A stretch of 64,000 nt of DNA, from NCBI GenBank assembly GCA_946410305.1, contig CAMJZV010000001.1, forward strand, positions 269,391 to 333,390. The letters run 5' to 3'. The translations under genes were made by a program, and so were the position numbers. The notes beneath the pieces were generated by a model, which worked only from the letters and a program-made list of their open reading frames with translations, was not told where the DNA came from and did not search any database. Of the stretch, positions 41,966 to 51,516 are shown piece after piece; the stretch's first letter is position 1, and every line of letters starts with the position of its first letter. The stretch is from an uncultured Prevotellaceae bacterium (GTDB lineage: Bacteria; Bacteroidota; Bacteroidia; Bacteroidales; Bacteroidaceae).

Positions 41966-43524
41966 TGGAAAGTCACTACATGCAAGGCCTTGACTGGCTG
42001 ATATTAGCCGTCTATTTTGCTGTGCTCATTGCCATCGGCATTTGGGCAAGTACGAAACGTAAGAAGGAGAGTTCCCTTTTCCTTGCCGAGCACTCCCTAC
42101 GCTGGCATCATATCGGTTTCTCCATGTGGGGAACAAATGTCGGACCGTCCATGCTGATAGCCTCCGCCTCAGCAGGTTTCACGACAGGTATCGTCTCAGG
42201 CAACTATGCATGGTACGCCTTTGTATTCATCGCCTTGCTGGCCTTCGTCTTTGCACCCCGGTATCTGGGGGCCAACATCAGTACGTTACCTGAGTTCATG
42301 GGACTGCGTTTCGGGCAATCGACCAGAAATATCCTGGCGTGGTATACCATCGTCACCATCATCATCTCATGGCTTGCCCTGACCCTCTTCGCTGGTGGCA
42401 TTCTGATTCGTCAGGTCTTCGACATCCCCATGTGGATGTCGGCACTGGTACTTCTTATTATCTCTGCCTTCTTCACTATGTTGGGCGGACTGAAGGCTGT
42501 CGCCTACACCAATGTCTATCAAATGATTCTGCTCATTGTTGTTTCATTGATATTGGTCATTGTCGGTCTTGACCGTGTAGGTGGTGTCTCTGCTTTGGTG
42601 GATAAGGTACCTGCCGACTACTGGGTAATGTTCAAGCCCAACACGGATGAGGCATTTCCTTGGTTGCCCATCATCCTCGGCTATCCGGTGATGGGCGTAT
42701 GGTTTTGGTGTACAGACCAGAGCATGGTACAGCCTGTCCTTGCAGCCAAGGATTTGCGCGAAGGACAACTCGGTACGAACTTTACAGGGTGGTTGAAGAT
42801 TCTCGATGTGGCACTATATATATTGCCGGGTATTCTCTGTTTTGCCCTCTTCCCTACCCTTGAAAATCCTGATGAGGCATACTTAACGATGGTCGAGAAC
42901 CTCTTCCCTGTCGGTATGGTAGGTTTGGTATTCGCTGTCCTGACGGCCTGTCTGGTATCTACCATCGGTTCCGCTCTCAATGCGCTGAGTACAGTCTTTA
43001 CCATGGATATCTATGTCAAGAAGTTCAATCCCAACGCCTCCCAGCGCCGCATCAACATCGTGGGGCGTTCAGTGACTGTAGTAGGTTCTGTCCTCGCCAT
43101 CATCCTTACCGTCGCCATTGATGCCATCAAGGGCCTCAACCTCTTTAACGTGTTCCAGAGTGTTCTTGGCTTCATCGCTCCACCTATGGCTGCCGTCTTC
43201 CTCCTCGGCATCTTCTGGAAGCGTACCACCACCCGTGCCGCCAACTTTGCTTTGACCATCGGTACAGCCTTCTGTCTCACCGTCGGTGTACTCTACCTTT
43301 GGCCGCCCCAGTGGCTCCAGTTCCCCTGGCCGCATTTCATGCTCCTCTCTTTTGAGTTGTTCGTCATCCTTGTCGTCTCCATGATGATAATCTCTCTGGC
43401 AGATAAGGATAAGACTCGCTATGAGATTCCTGCTCCCATTCATGAGAACAGGTCAAAAGTTGCCATCGGATTATGGATTGCCTTGGCTGTTGTGATGATT
43501 AGCCTGTACGTCTACTTCAACTGA
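41965..43524 (+). CDS. sodium/sugar symporter (SSS family)
   Basis: The protein is 519 aa with about 14 hydrophobic segments and SSS features (FLAEHSLRWHHIGFSMWGTN, VGPSMLIASASAGF, VSTIGSALNALSTVFTMDIY). It is closer in look to the SglT sugar-transport branch than the sialic-acid-like symporter at 19205. It would bring a mono- or disaccharide into the cytoplasm with sodium. Being translationally coupled to a cytoplasmic GH31, it likely carries a xylose-containing RG-II fragment. It ends one base from the convergent GH2 gene. Confidence 0.86.
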   Translation: MESHYMQGLDWLILAVYFAVLIAIGIWASTKRKKESSLFLAEHSLRWHHIGFSMWGTNVGPSMLIASASAGFTTGIVSGNYAWYAFVFIALLAFVFAPRYLGANISTLPEFMGLRFGQSTRNILAWYTIVTIIISWLALTLFAGGILIRQVFDIPMWMSALVLLIISAFFTMLGGLKAVAYTNVYQMILLIVVSLILVIVGLDRVGGVSALVDKVPADYWVMFKPNTDEAFPWLPIILGYPVMGVWFWCTDQSMVQPVLAAKDLREGQLGTNFTGWLKILDVALYILPGILCFALFPTLENPDEAYLTMVENLFPVGMVGLVFAVLTACLVSTIGSALNALSTVFTMDIYVKKFNPNASQRRINIVGRSVTVVGSVLAIILTVAIDAIKGLNLFNVFQSVLGFIAPPMAAVFLLGIFWKRTTTRAANFALTIGTAFCLTVGVLYLWPPQWLQFPWPHFMLLSFELFVILVVSMMIISLADKDKTRYEIPAPIHENRSKVAIGLWIALAVVMISLYVYFN

Positions 43525-43525
43525 C

Positions 43526-46129
43526 TTATTTTTCTATTCCAAAGTCTTGCTGCTGTTTCTCCACTTCCTCCAACTCCTTGCGGCGTTGTTCGTCGGACAT
43601 ACCCCTTTGGGGTGTGTCTGTACGACCAGAGGACGGTTTAGCGACCTGTTGTTTGGAGGGTTGATAGATACCATTACAGAGAGGTATGTCATAGGGGATG
43701 CTCTCAATCTCCAACGTGTCGGCAGCAGGAGCATGGGTGCCCTCGAAGGTGGGACGAGCAATGATGCGGATCTTGCCGGGACGATGGGTACTGCGCACCA
43801 GACAGGGAGCACTACCCCACTCCACCAGACGGGGATTAGCACCAATGGAAGCATCACCAATGATACTGCCCTCGCCCTCTACGGAGAAGGTGACTTGTTC
43901 ACGAGCCAATCGACGTACATTGCCGTTATCGTCGGTAATCTCAGCCACCACCACCATGAAGTCGGAGCCGTCAGCCACCAATTGTCTACCCATCTCATCG
44001 GCATACAAGCGAATCTTGGTACTTCTGCGTGACGGCATTTTGGTCTCTTGGCAGACCACCTTACCGTTTCTAATTCCCTCTGCCACCAGTTTCACATTCT
44101 GCCACTTACGGTTGGTATAACTCTCCTCACGTGCCTTCCAGAAGTTCCAGAGACCCTTGAATACAACAGGTGTATTGGGAGTTCCCTCTGGTTGATGGAC
44201 TACGGGGAGTGTTACTGACTTCCAACCATCAAGGGCTGTCAGGCGGACACTATCACAATTGCTGAACACTACCACATCACTGTCGGAGAACTGTGTCATC
44301 TCATGGGCGATATAAACCATCGGTGCCTCCTGACTCTGGGAACGGAACATCTCAAAGGCATATTTCTTCTGGCGGAAAGCATCATAGATACCACCCAGAT
44401 AAGCATCAGGATGATAGCCACGCTGGTGGTCGAAAGGATGCCACTGACACCCCCCAATAAACTGACGCTGCCCGCGATACATCATGCCATAAGTGTCTGC
44501 CAAGGAAAGTGCTGCCGTCACCTGTGCCTGTTCACCCCAACTACGGGCGGCACGGTTGATGGCATTATGTGCATACCAGTCATCGACATACTCTCCCCAC
44601 TCACGGGTAAAGATACACTTGTCCGTATCGAGGTTACCCTTGCCGATATTATCCGCCCAGTCATACAGTACGTCATAATGGTCTTTCACACCAGCAGAGT
44701 TTAAATCTGCTGCTGCCACTGGACGACCCTCGTAGGGATACTCCTCACGGGTAATCTGCAATGCCTTCAGGGCGAAGTCCTCCGGATAGCGTGTCTCGTT
44801 CAGGATAGGTTCCCACATCAGCACACACGGATGATTACGATCGCGACGGATGATGTCACGTGTATTCTGGTGAACCATTTCTCCCCACTGCGGGTCTTTG
44901 TTCCAATACTGCCAGCCGGGTGTGGGAACAATGATAAAGAGTCCCAGTTCATCACAAGCATCCATGAAGGAAGGATCCTGCGGATAATGAGCGGCACGGA
45001 TAATCGTCATACCAGCATCTTTCAACCGTTTTGCATCACGCCACTGCTGGGAGTTAGGCAACGCATTCCCCACATAGGCAAAGTCCTGATGGCGGTTACC
45101 ACCTATCAACTGATGATAGGGTTTGCCATTGAGCCAAAAGCCGCCGTTGGCGGCCTGACCGTTTCCTCTGCCACGAAACTCCGCCTTGCGAATACCAGCA
45201 CGTACCATACCACCATCCACACACGTTTTGCCTTGAATTACCATGACTTCCACTTGATACAAGTAAGGATTTTCAGGACTCCATAAGTGCGGATGAGCGA
45301 TTGTCGTAGAAAGACTGAAAACGGCAGATCCCAATAATTTCTTCGACTGTTTGACAGTCTTCACAATCTTGCCGTCAGCATCTTTGATGGTAGCAACAAC
45401 AGTCACTGCACCTTTACCCTCCACGTCCACATTCACAAAGATATCCGCAGACTTCTCAGAGATATTGTCATAATGGAGGAAGACACCACCACCAGCTACC
45501 TGTCCACGCTCAATGGGATCGGTGATATGGACGGGCGACTTACCGATTAGCCATACATCCCGATACATACCGCCATGATAGGCGAAGTCAAGCTGTGTCT
45601 GTTTCTTACCAGGAGGATAGCTCTTATCGTCACTATTGTCTGCTTTAATGGCAATGAGACATTTGTCACCAACCTTCACGCCCTCTTTCGACAAGTTGAT
45701 AGTGATAGGCAGATAACCACCAAGGTGCTGCTTGACTAACCGTCCATTGACATAGACCTCCTGCTTGCCCATGACAGCCTCGAAATGTATGGTAATCTCC
45801 TTGCCTTGCAGGTCAGCAGGTACCACAAACTGCTTACGGTACCAGCAGATACCTTGATAGTTACGGCAACCGCTTACCTCTGAGGGTTCCAACCGTGCCG
45901 TATGAGGCGCACAGACCACCTCCCAGGCAGTGTCGTCGAAGTCGATAGCCTCAGCATGTTTGGCATCACCCAACAGGAAGTGCCAGCCCTCATTGAAATT
46001 ATAGACGACACGGCCACTGTTGGCTATGGGGAAAAGCCCTGCCACGGATGTTGCGGATGCAAATAGTGAGAGATGGCATGTGAATAGTGCCAGCACCATC
46101 ACTGCTTTCTTATAGAAAGTGCTATACAT
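43526..46129 (-). CDS. GH2 glycosidase of the RG-II locus (third stand-alone GH2)
   Basis: The protein is 867 aa with a signal peptide (KKAVMVLALFTCHLSLFASA). It has a GH2 jelly-roll (CRNYQGICWYRKQF), an Ig-like domain, a TIM barrel with acid/base Glu in EPILNETRYP and a likely nucleophile Glu in FTREWGEYVDDW, then Ig-like C-terminal domains (LVADGSDFMVVVAEITDDNG). The last ~40 residues are a charged, glutamine-rich tail. It closes the - strand operon, 2 bases after the GH78-GH33 gene. Beta-galacturonidase, beta-galactosidase or alpha-L-arabinopyranosidase activity on RG-II are the candidates. Confidence 0.82.
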   Translation of the reverse strand: MYSTFYKKAVMVLALFTCHLSLFASATSVAGLFPIANSGRVVYNFNEGWHFLLGDAKHAEAIDFDDTAWEVVCAPHTARLEPSEVSGCRNYQGICWYRKQFVVPADLQGKEITIHFEAVMGKQEVYVNGRLVKQHLGGYLPITINLSKEGVKVGDKCLIAIKADNSDDKSYPPGKKQTQLDFAYHGGMYRDVWLIGKSPVHITDPIERGQVAGGGVFLHYDNISEKSADIFVNVDVEGKGAVTVVATIKDADGKIVKTVKQSKKLLGSAVFSLSTTIAHPHLWSPENPYLYQVEVMVIQGKTCVDGGMVRAGIRKAEFRGRGNGQAANGGFWLNGKPYHQLIGGNRHQDFAYVGNALPNSQQWRDAKRLKDAGMTIIRAAHYPQDPSFMDACDELGLFIIVPTPGWQYWNKDPQWGEMVHQNTRDIIRRDRNHPCVLMWEPILNETRYPEDFALKALQITREEYPYEGRPVAAADLNSAGVKDHYDVLYDWADNIGKGNLDTDKCIFTREWGEYVDDWYAHNAINRAARSWGEQAQVTAALSLADTYGMMYRGQRQFIGGCQWHPFDHQRGYHPDAYLGGIYDAFRQKKYAFEMFRSQSQEAPMVYIAHEMTQFSDSDVVVFSNCDSVRLTALDGWKSVTLPVVHQPEGTPNTPVVFKGLWNFWKAREESYTNRKWQNVKLVAEGIRNGKVVCQETKMPSRRSTKIRLYADEMGRQLVADGSDFMVVVAEITDDNGNVRRLAREQVTFSVEGEGSIIGDASIGANPRLVEWGSAPCLVRSTHRPGKIRIIARPTFEGTHAPAADTLEIESIPYDIPLCNGIYQPSKQQVAKPSSGRTDTPQRGMSDEQRRKELEEVEKQQQDFGIEK

Positions 46130-46131
46130 GA

Positions 46132-49100
46132 TTATTTGAGTTTATTCAAGTCAATTTCTTTATATGCGACACGCAGACGGCGCCAAGTATAGACGGCATG
46201 CAGTTTACCATCCTTGCCCTGGATAATGGAAGGATAGGAGTACTGACTAATCGGTGAGTCTTCAAGGGTCAGAGCATGATGCCAGTGGGTACCATCACTA
46301 CTGATGGCAATGGAAAGTGGTGTGCGGACACCCTTTTTCGTACCAGCCAGTGTGCCAAAGTTATTATAGATGAGTACATGACGACCATCCTGTAGTGTGA
46401 CAGCATCGGTACCACTCTGGTTATTGGGGACATCAAGCAGGGTTACATTGCTCCACGTATCACCATTGTCGCTGGAGAAGGAAGTGCCAATTTTACCGTT
46501 ACGAGTACGCATCAGGACCTGCAGACGACCATCCTTTAACTTGAGGATAGAGGGTTGGATACAATCAATAGGGTGGCGACCATCCTTGGTGGCTACGCCT
46601 CCAGCATCTGGTGCTTCGATATCCTCTTTCTCACTCTTCGTGACGAGAGCTTTCATATCTTCTGTACGCATGGCTAGCTCTGCCTTAACGGGACCTACAT
46701 ATTTCCATTCCTTTTTGGCAATATCGTAAATCTCCATATGGAACTTCCAACCATTATCCTCCGTACTCGACGGACAGAGCAGACGACCATCAATAATCTC
46801 AGGCTTATTCTTAATAGGACCCAGGAATCCTTTGGGTAGCGGTTCCTTGTCGCTCCATGTACGTCCTCCGTCCTTCGACTTACAGAGCCATCCGGTCCAA
46901 TCGGCAACTTTGAGGCCCACCTTGAAGAACAACCACAACTCGCCATTGGGCATCTCTGTGACAACAGGATTCCAGCATGCCTTGCGACGCTGATTAGCTG
47001 AAGCAGAACCACGACGCACTGGACCTTCTGAAGCTGGTGTACTCTCGGCGGTGATACCAGCTAGCTCCGCATAGGCTGTACCTAATGTAAAGACCCCATC
47101 AGCCGCAAGGATAGGTTTGCTCCATTCCTGTTGTCCTTTCTTTTTAATACTCACCCAGATGCATACGTCAGGATTTCGCTCATGCTTACCACCAAAGTAA
47201 GTAGCTACGAGATCACCTTTCTTCGTTTCCACGATAGTAGCAGCATGGCACTGTGGGAATGAGGCTTGTTCATACAGGAACTCATCCTTCGTAATAGCTG
47301 GTGAAACGGTAGGTATGTCGCAAGAGAAATGATATTTACCAGAACCTACCTGTTTAACAGTACCATCGGGCAAACAGACATCGGCTGTAGTGTTACAAGG
47401 GATGGTGACATCCCACTCCACATGCTGCAACGTCTTTTGCCAATGGCTGGTCACCGTGCCATAGGGAGAATCATAACTCACATTTGCCCACGAGCAGTCT
47501 TGTATAGAGAACTCTGGTTTAAGAACAATGTGCTTATACGCGTTATCTTTTTGTCGGATACCGCCTACATATTGATAACACCAGGTGAGCAGGTCACCGA
47601 GGAGCATGACGTGGTTACCGCTGTTCATCTTCGGTGATGCCGTATTACCGTTCCAGAGTTCCCAGATAGTAGTGGCACCATTCTCTGCCATATAGCCCCA
47701 TGAGGGATAGCTCTTCTGTGTAGCTATCATATAGGCGATGTCACTGAACCCATTGTCACTTAGTCCACGCAACAACCAGGAGATTCCAATAACCCCGCAG
47801 GGTACGTGTGCGTTGTTCTTGACGATGATGTTCTCTACCACATTCTTCATCACCTCCACGCGATATTCCTCTGGTACGATACCGAACGAGAGTGCCACAA
47901 GATTAGCTGTTGCGGTATTGTTGGCGTAGAAGATAGAGTCGGGATAGAGCACATGGCCTGGAGCAGGCGAGGTGCCTTTCTTGACCGTCAGGAATTGCTT
48001 ATTGAATGCCGCTGTCATCTGTTCCCTGATAGGTCGCCAATAGTCGGCATCGCATCCCCACTGTTCCATCAGCTGCATGGTGCGGATGATATAGGCTGTA
48101 GAGATGAGTGTCACATCCGTCTTGCGTGCAGGGTCTTGTGAATGAATGAGTTCCAGCTTTTCTGGTGGTACACACCAATCAGCATACTTGCCACAATGGA
48201 TGATACCATTCTTGCCATATTCCTCGATGATATGCTGTACCCATTTCTTGATATAAGGATAGCTGTCAATGATGGGCTGTTTGTTACCATACTGCCGCCA
48301 CAGCATGTCACAGGTGAAAGGTAGCGCAGCAGCCCATGCCACATCGTCTGAGTAATAATTCCAGAAGGCTGGTGCCACATCAGGGATACACCCGTCCGTG
48401 CGCTGTGCCTCACAGATGTCACGCATCCACTTAGTATAGAGTCGTTCATTGTTGAAAAGAAAGCTCTCACCCAACGATCCCATCGTTCTGTCACCCAACC
48501 AAGGCTGGCGTTCGTCACGTTGTGGACAGTCCACAGGCATCCCTTTATAATTATCCAAGACACCCCACCAGGCATTACGCACCAACTGCGTCAGAACAGG
48601 GTCAGAACACTCAAAATGTCCTGTCGATGACATCTCGTCAGCTACTACCTCGGCGACGAAGTCGTCCTTCTTACAATCTTTCAGTCCAATGACCTCAGCA
48701 TACTTAAAGCCATGATAGACAAAGGTGGGTGTCCACCAACGTCCTTCTTTTCCTTCCTCACCATTGCAGACGTAGATATCTGTCGAGCGCGCATTGCGGA
48801 AATTCTCGCGATATAGTGAGCCGTCATCATTCAGTCTTTCAGCATAGACGATACGAATGGTGTCACCTTTCTGGCCACGAACACGAACCTTGAGCCAACC
48901 TGCAATATTCTGACCTATATCCACAATGTGACCATTCAGCGATGAAGGGTTGATTTGCTGTAACACCTTCATACCTGGCGTCATCTGACTGCGCAGATAA
49001 GCTTGAGGGATATCCGTGCGTTCGGCCTTCATCCATTTCGAATCATCGTAGCCAACCTCACTCCAACCCATCATCTCCCTGCGGGCGTCATATTCCTCAC

Positions 49101-50031
49101 CATCATATTCGTTGTTTGCACGAATGGGACCATTCGCAGTTACCTTCCATCCCTTGTCGTCAGTCTGCAGGCGCTGTGTTGTTCCGTCAGTATATTCCAC
49201 GATAACGTTGATGCGGCACTTGGGATAGCCAAAGGTATGAATCTTATAGGGTTTGTGTTGCTGCATAGGAAAGTAACGGCCGTTGCCTAAGACGATACCG
49301 AGACAGAGACATTTACCCGGTCCCTCACACATAAGGGGATATTTCTCAATGCTCTCCGTCACGTCATAGGTATTATAATAGATAGTCTTGCGGTAGTCTG
49401 AGGGGACAGGCTGCAGCACGCCATCACCCATGCGCTGACCATTGACGTAGAACTCATGCAGACCAATGCCGGCAACGTATGCCGTTGCTCGTTTCAACGT
49501 TTTGTCCTTCAACTGAAACTCCTTTCGCAGATAGCGAGCAGCCATACGTGTATGGAAGCCACGTTCCTCACCTGGCATCAGACGCTCCAGACCAATCCAG
49601 TAACCACTCCATTTACCTTCATGCAACAGGCCGATACTGAAATGCTCATCACTGCTCCAATCCGATTCTCCAACAGTAGTCCATACCTTTACCTTCCAAG
49701 TACAAGCGGTATTGCTTTGCAATGGCTTGCCTGCGTATGGGAGCCATAGCTGTTGGTCACTATCCACCTTGCCTGTGTTCCACACTTCACCTTGTTCGTC
49801 ACATACGATAATCTGATAGGCTGTCTGACGGACATCCTGCTGATTGCTCGTTATCTGCCAGGAGAAACGTGGTTCTGCAGTATCTATACCCAGTGGTCGT
49901 TTCAGATTCTCCACGGTGAGGTTCGTGACGCTCACACCAGGTATTGCAACCTTCTTCTTGGCTGCACATACTGGCAATGTCAGGAGCATCAAGACTATCC
50001 AGTAAACACCTCTTCTCATCTTTTTACTCAT
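46132..50031 (-). CDS. GH78 alpha-L-rhamnosidase fused to a GH33-like sialidase-fold module
   Basis: The protein is 1299 aa with a signal peptide (MRRGVYWIVLMLLTLPVCA). Residues ~30-905 form a full GH78 enzyme with the general-acid motif DCPQRDERQPWLGDR. Residues ~915-1299 form a six-bladed BNR/sialidase-like propeller with Asp boxes SKDGGRTW and SSDNGDTW. RG-II side chain C is the disaccharide rhamnose-alpha-1,5-Kdo. A rhamnosidase joined to a sialidase-fold enzyme, which typically acts on 2-keto-3-deoxy acids, fits stepwise removal of exactly this chain. The Arg triad of sialidases was not located. The gene overlaps no neighbour but is 2 bases from the GH2 gene. Confidence 0.82.
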   Translation of the reverse strand: MSKKMRRGVYWIVLMLLTLPVCAAKKKVAIPGVSVTNLTVENLKRPLGIDTAEPRFSWQITSNQQDVRQTAYQIIVCDEQGEVWNTGKVDSDQQLWLPYAGKPLQSNTACTWKVKVWTTVGESDWSSDEHFSIGLLHEGKWSGYWIGLERLMPGEERGFHTRMAARYLRKEFQLKDKTLKRATAYVAGIGLHEFYVNGQRMGDGVLQPVPSDYRKTIYYNTYDVTESIEKYPLMCEGPGKCLCLGIVLGNGRYFPMQQHKPYKIHTFGYPKCRINVIVEYTDGTTQRLQTDDKGWKVTANGPIRANNEYDGEEYDARREMMGWSEVGYDDSKWMKAERTDIPQAYLRSQMTPGMKVLQQINPSSLNGHIVDIGQNIAGWLKVRVRGQKGDTIRIVYAERLNDDGSLYRENFRNARSTDIYVCNGEEGKEGRWWTPTFVYHGFKYAEVIGLKDCKKDDFVAEVVADEMSSTGHFECSDPVLTQLVRNAWWGVLDNYKGMPVDCPQRDERQPWLGDRTMGSLGESFLFNNERLYTKWMRDICEAQRTDGCIPDVAPAFWNYYSDDVAWAAALPFTCDMLWRQYGNKQPIIDSYPYIKKWVQHIIEEYGKNGIIHCGKYADWCVPPEKLELIHSQDPARKTDVTLISTAYIIRTMQLMEQWGCDADYWRPIREQMTAAFNKQFLTVKKGTSPAPGHVLYPDSIFYANNTATANLVALSFGIVPEEYRVEVMKNVVENIIVKNNAHVPCGVIGISWLLRGLSDNGFSDIAYMIATQKSYPSWGYMAENGATTIWELWNGNTASPKMNSGNHVMLLGDLLTWCYQYVGGIRQKDNAYKHIVLKPEFSIQDCSWANVSYDSPYGTVTSHWQKTLQHVEWDVTIPCNTTADVCLPDGTVKQVGSGKYHFSCDIPTVSPAITKDEFLYEQASFPQCHAATIVETKKGDLVATYFGGKHERNPDVCIWVSIKKKGQQEWSKPILAADGVFTLGTAYAELAGITAESTPASEGPVRRGSASANQRRKACWNPVVTEMPNGELWLFFKVGLKVADWTGWLCKSKDGGRTWSDKEPLPKGFLGPIKNKPEIIDGRLLCPSSTEDNGWKFHMEIYDIAKKEWKYVGPVKAELAMRTEDMKALVTKSEKEDIEAPDAGGVATKDGRHPIDCIQPSILKLKDGRLQVLMRTRNGKIGTSFSSDNGDTWSNVTLLDVPNNQSGTDAVTLQDGRHVLIYNNFGTLAGTKKGVRTPLSIAISSDGTHWHHALTLEDSPISQYSYPSIIQGKDGKLHAVYTWRRLRVAYKEIDLNKLK

Positions 50032-51514
50032 TTAAGTCTCTTGCTTTTCCAGAAAGTGACATATCAGATATCTGCACTTGGTCTTTCTGCAGATAGTCTT
50101 TCGAGGCATCCACAGCAATCAGCACACCGTCTTCGATACCCGTTCCCTTCTTATGCATACGGAACGTCTGCACCTTGGAATCATATTCTCCAAAGTAGCG
50201 TAGCTCTCCTGTAGCGGCATTCATCCACCATACGTTCTTCTTGTTGCCGCTGATCTTCGTCAGGTCGAGTTTCATGACACGACTCGTATAGTTATACACC
50301 ATCAGATAATCATTTCCACGTGTTGCTATGAGACGGTCATACTGTTTACCATTCTCCAGGATGATGCTTTGGTCAGGTACACGCTCAAAATAGGGATTCG
50401 CACCGCCACACTCAGACCGTGGGTCAGAGAAAGACAACATCAACTGCTTCAGATATTTCATCTGGTTGAAGCCAGGATCATGAAGTCCCTGATACCATGT
50501 CTTCACATCACCGGCATCACCATAACTCGTCGGATAACCCGGTTTCAACATCTGCATGATGGCATTATGTCCATAGGTATGTCCACAACTGCCAGCAAAC
50601 ACACTCCAGTAGGCATAACGGCGCACATCCCATGCCTGCCAACGTGCCTCGTTCTTGTCATGTAGACCCATAGGAATATCCTCATAGCTGGGTTCTGCGT
50701 CCAATACGGGCTTGATGGGGTTATACTTCCATGTAGAGTCGACATACATCCAGTTGTCCTCCTCCGTATTGTCAGGAATGGGATATTCGGCATTGCCCAT
50801 ACGCTGTCCATACTTACGATGTCCGCTCTGGAAGGTATGGAAATCCATCCATGAAGCCTTGCTCCACCACTTGGCGGAGGTATAACGTCCACGGGGATGA
50901 TAGGTCATCAGGTGGTTCTGGTCTATTGACTTGATGGTCGTTGCCAGCGCATTCCATACCTCTGGTTTGATATCACCCTGGATATCACCACCCATAAACC
51001 AGATGATGTTCGGTTTGTTCTTATAGCGGTTGGCGAGGAACGTACCATATTTCTTAGCGTCTTCAACACTCAGCTTGCCGTCCTTGACCAGTCCGCCCCA
51101 GATACATACCATACCGATATAGATACCATTCTGTTCGGCCATGTTGATGATATAGTCCAGATGGTCCCAATAGCCATAAACACCCTTCTGGTTGATGTTC
51201 TTGAAGTTCCAACCATCTATATTCGACATCTGTCCATAGATGTTATAGGCAGGTACACCGTCAATGACCTGTATCTGTACCACGTTGTAGCCAGCCTCCC
51301 GACAGCATTGCAGATACCACTCTGCCTCGGCGCGGTCGAGTCGTTCCGGTAACAGCCATCCTGTCTCCCCCTGCCAAAAGAAAGGCTGTCCGTTCTCAAA
51401 CTGCAGATAACGCTGGTTATCAGACACTTTCAACTTCCCGTTTTCCCACGGTTTGCCTGCTTGTGCCGATAGTGTCAGCACGACGAGGCTACATATCATC
51501 AATAATTTCTTCAT
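50024..51514 (-). CDS. GH140 apiosidase (BT1012-like)
   Basis: The track starts at a TTG; the ATG at 51514 gives a signal peptide (MKKLLMICSLVVLTLSAQA) and 496 aa. The DUF4038-type TIM barrel begins YLQFENGQPFFWQGETGW. Likely catalytic acids lie in FMGGDIQGD and LDAEPSYED. A C-terminal beta domain (DYLMVYNYTSRVMKLDLTKI) resembles the putative collagen-binding domain of the family. GH140 cleaves the apiose link that joins RG-II side chains A and B to the backbone, an early endo-type step. It starts 2 bases after the GH95 stop and overlaps the next gene by 8 bases. Confidence 0.88.
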   Translation of the reverse strand: MKKLLMICSLVVLTLSAQAGKPWENGKLKVSDNQRYLQFENGQPFFWQGETGWLLPERLDRAEAEWYLQCCREAGYNVVQIQVIDGVPAYNIYGQMSNIDGWNFKNINQKGVYGYWDHLDYIINMAEQNGIYIGMVCIWGGLVKDGKLSVEDAKKYGTFLANRYKNKPNIIWFMGGDIQGDIKPEVWNALATTIKSIDQNHLMTYHPRGRYTSAKWWSKASWMDFHTFQSGHRKYGQRMGNAEYPIPDNTEEDNWMYVDSTWKYNPIKPVLDAEPSYEDIPMGLHDKNEARWQAWDVRRYAYWSVFAGSCGHTYGHNAIMQMLKPGYPTSYGDAGDVKTWYQGLHDPGFNQMKYLKQLMLSFSDPRSECGGANPYFERVPDQSIILENGKQYDRLIATRGNDYLMVYNYTSRVMKLDLTKISGNKKNVWWMNAATGELRYFGEYDSKVQTFRMHKKGTGIEDGVLIAVDASKDYLQKDQVQISDMSLSGKARDLNE

Positions 51515-51516
51515 AA

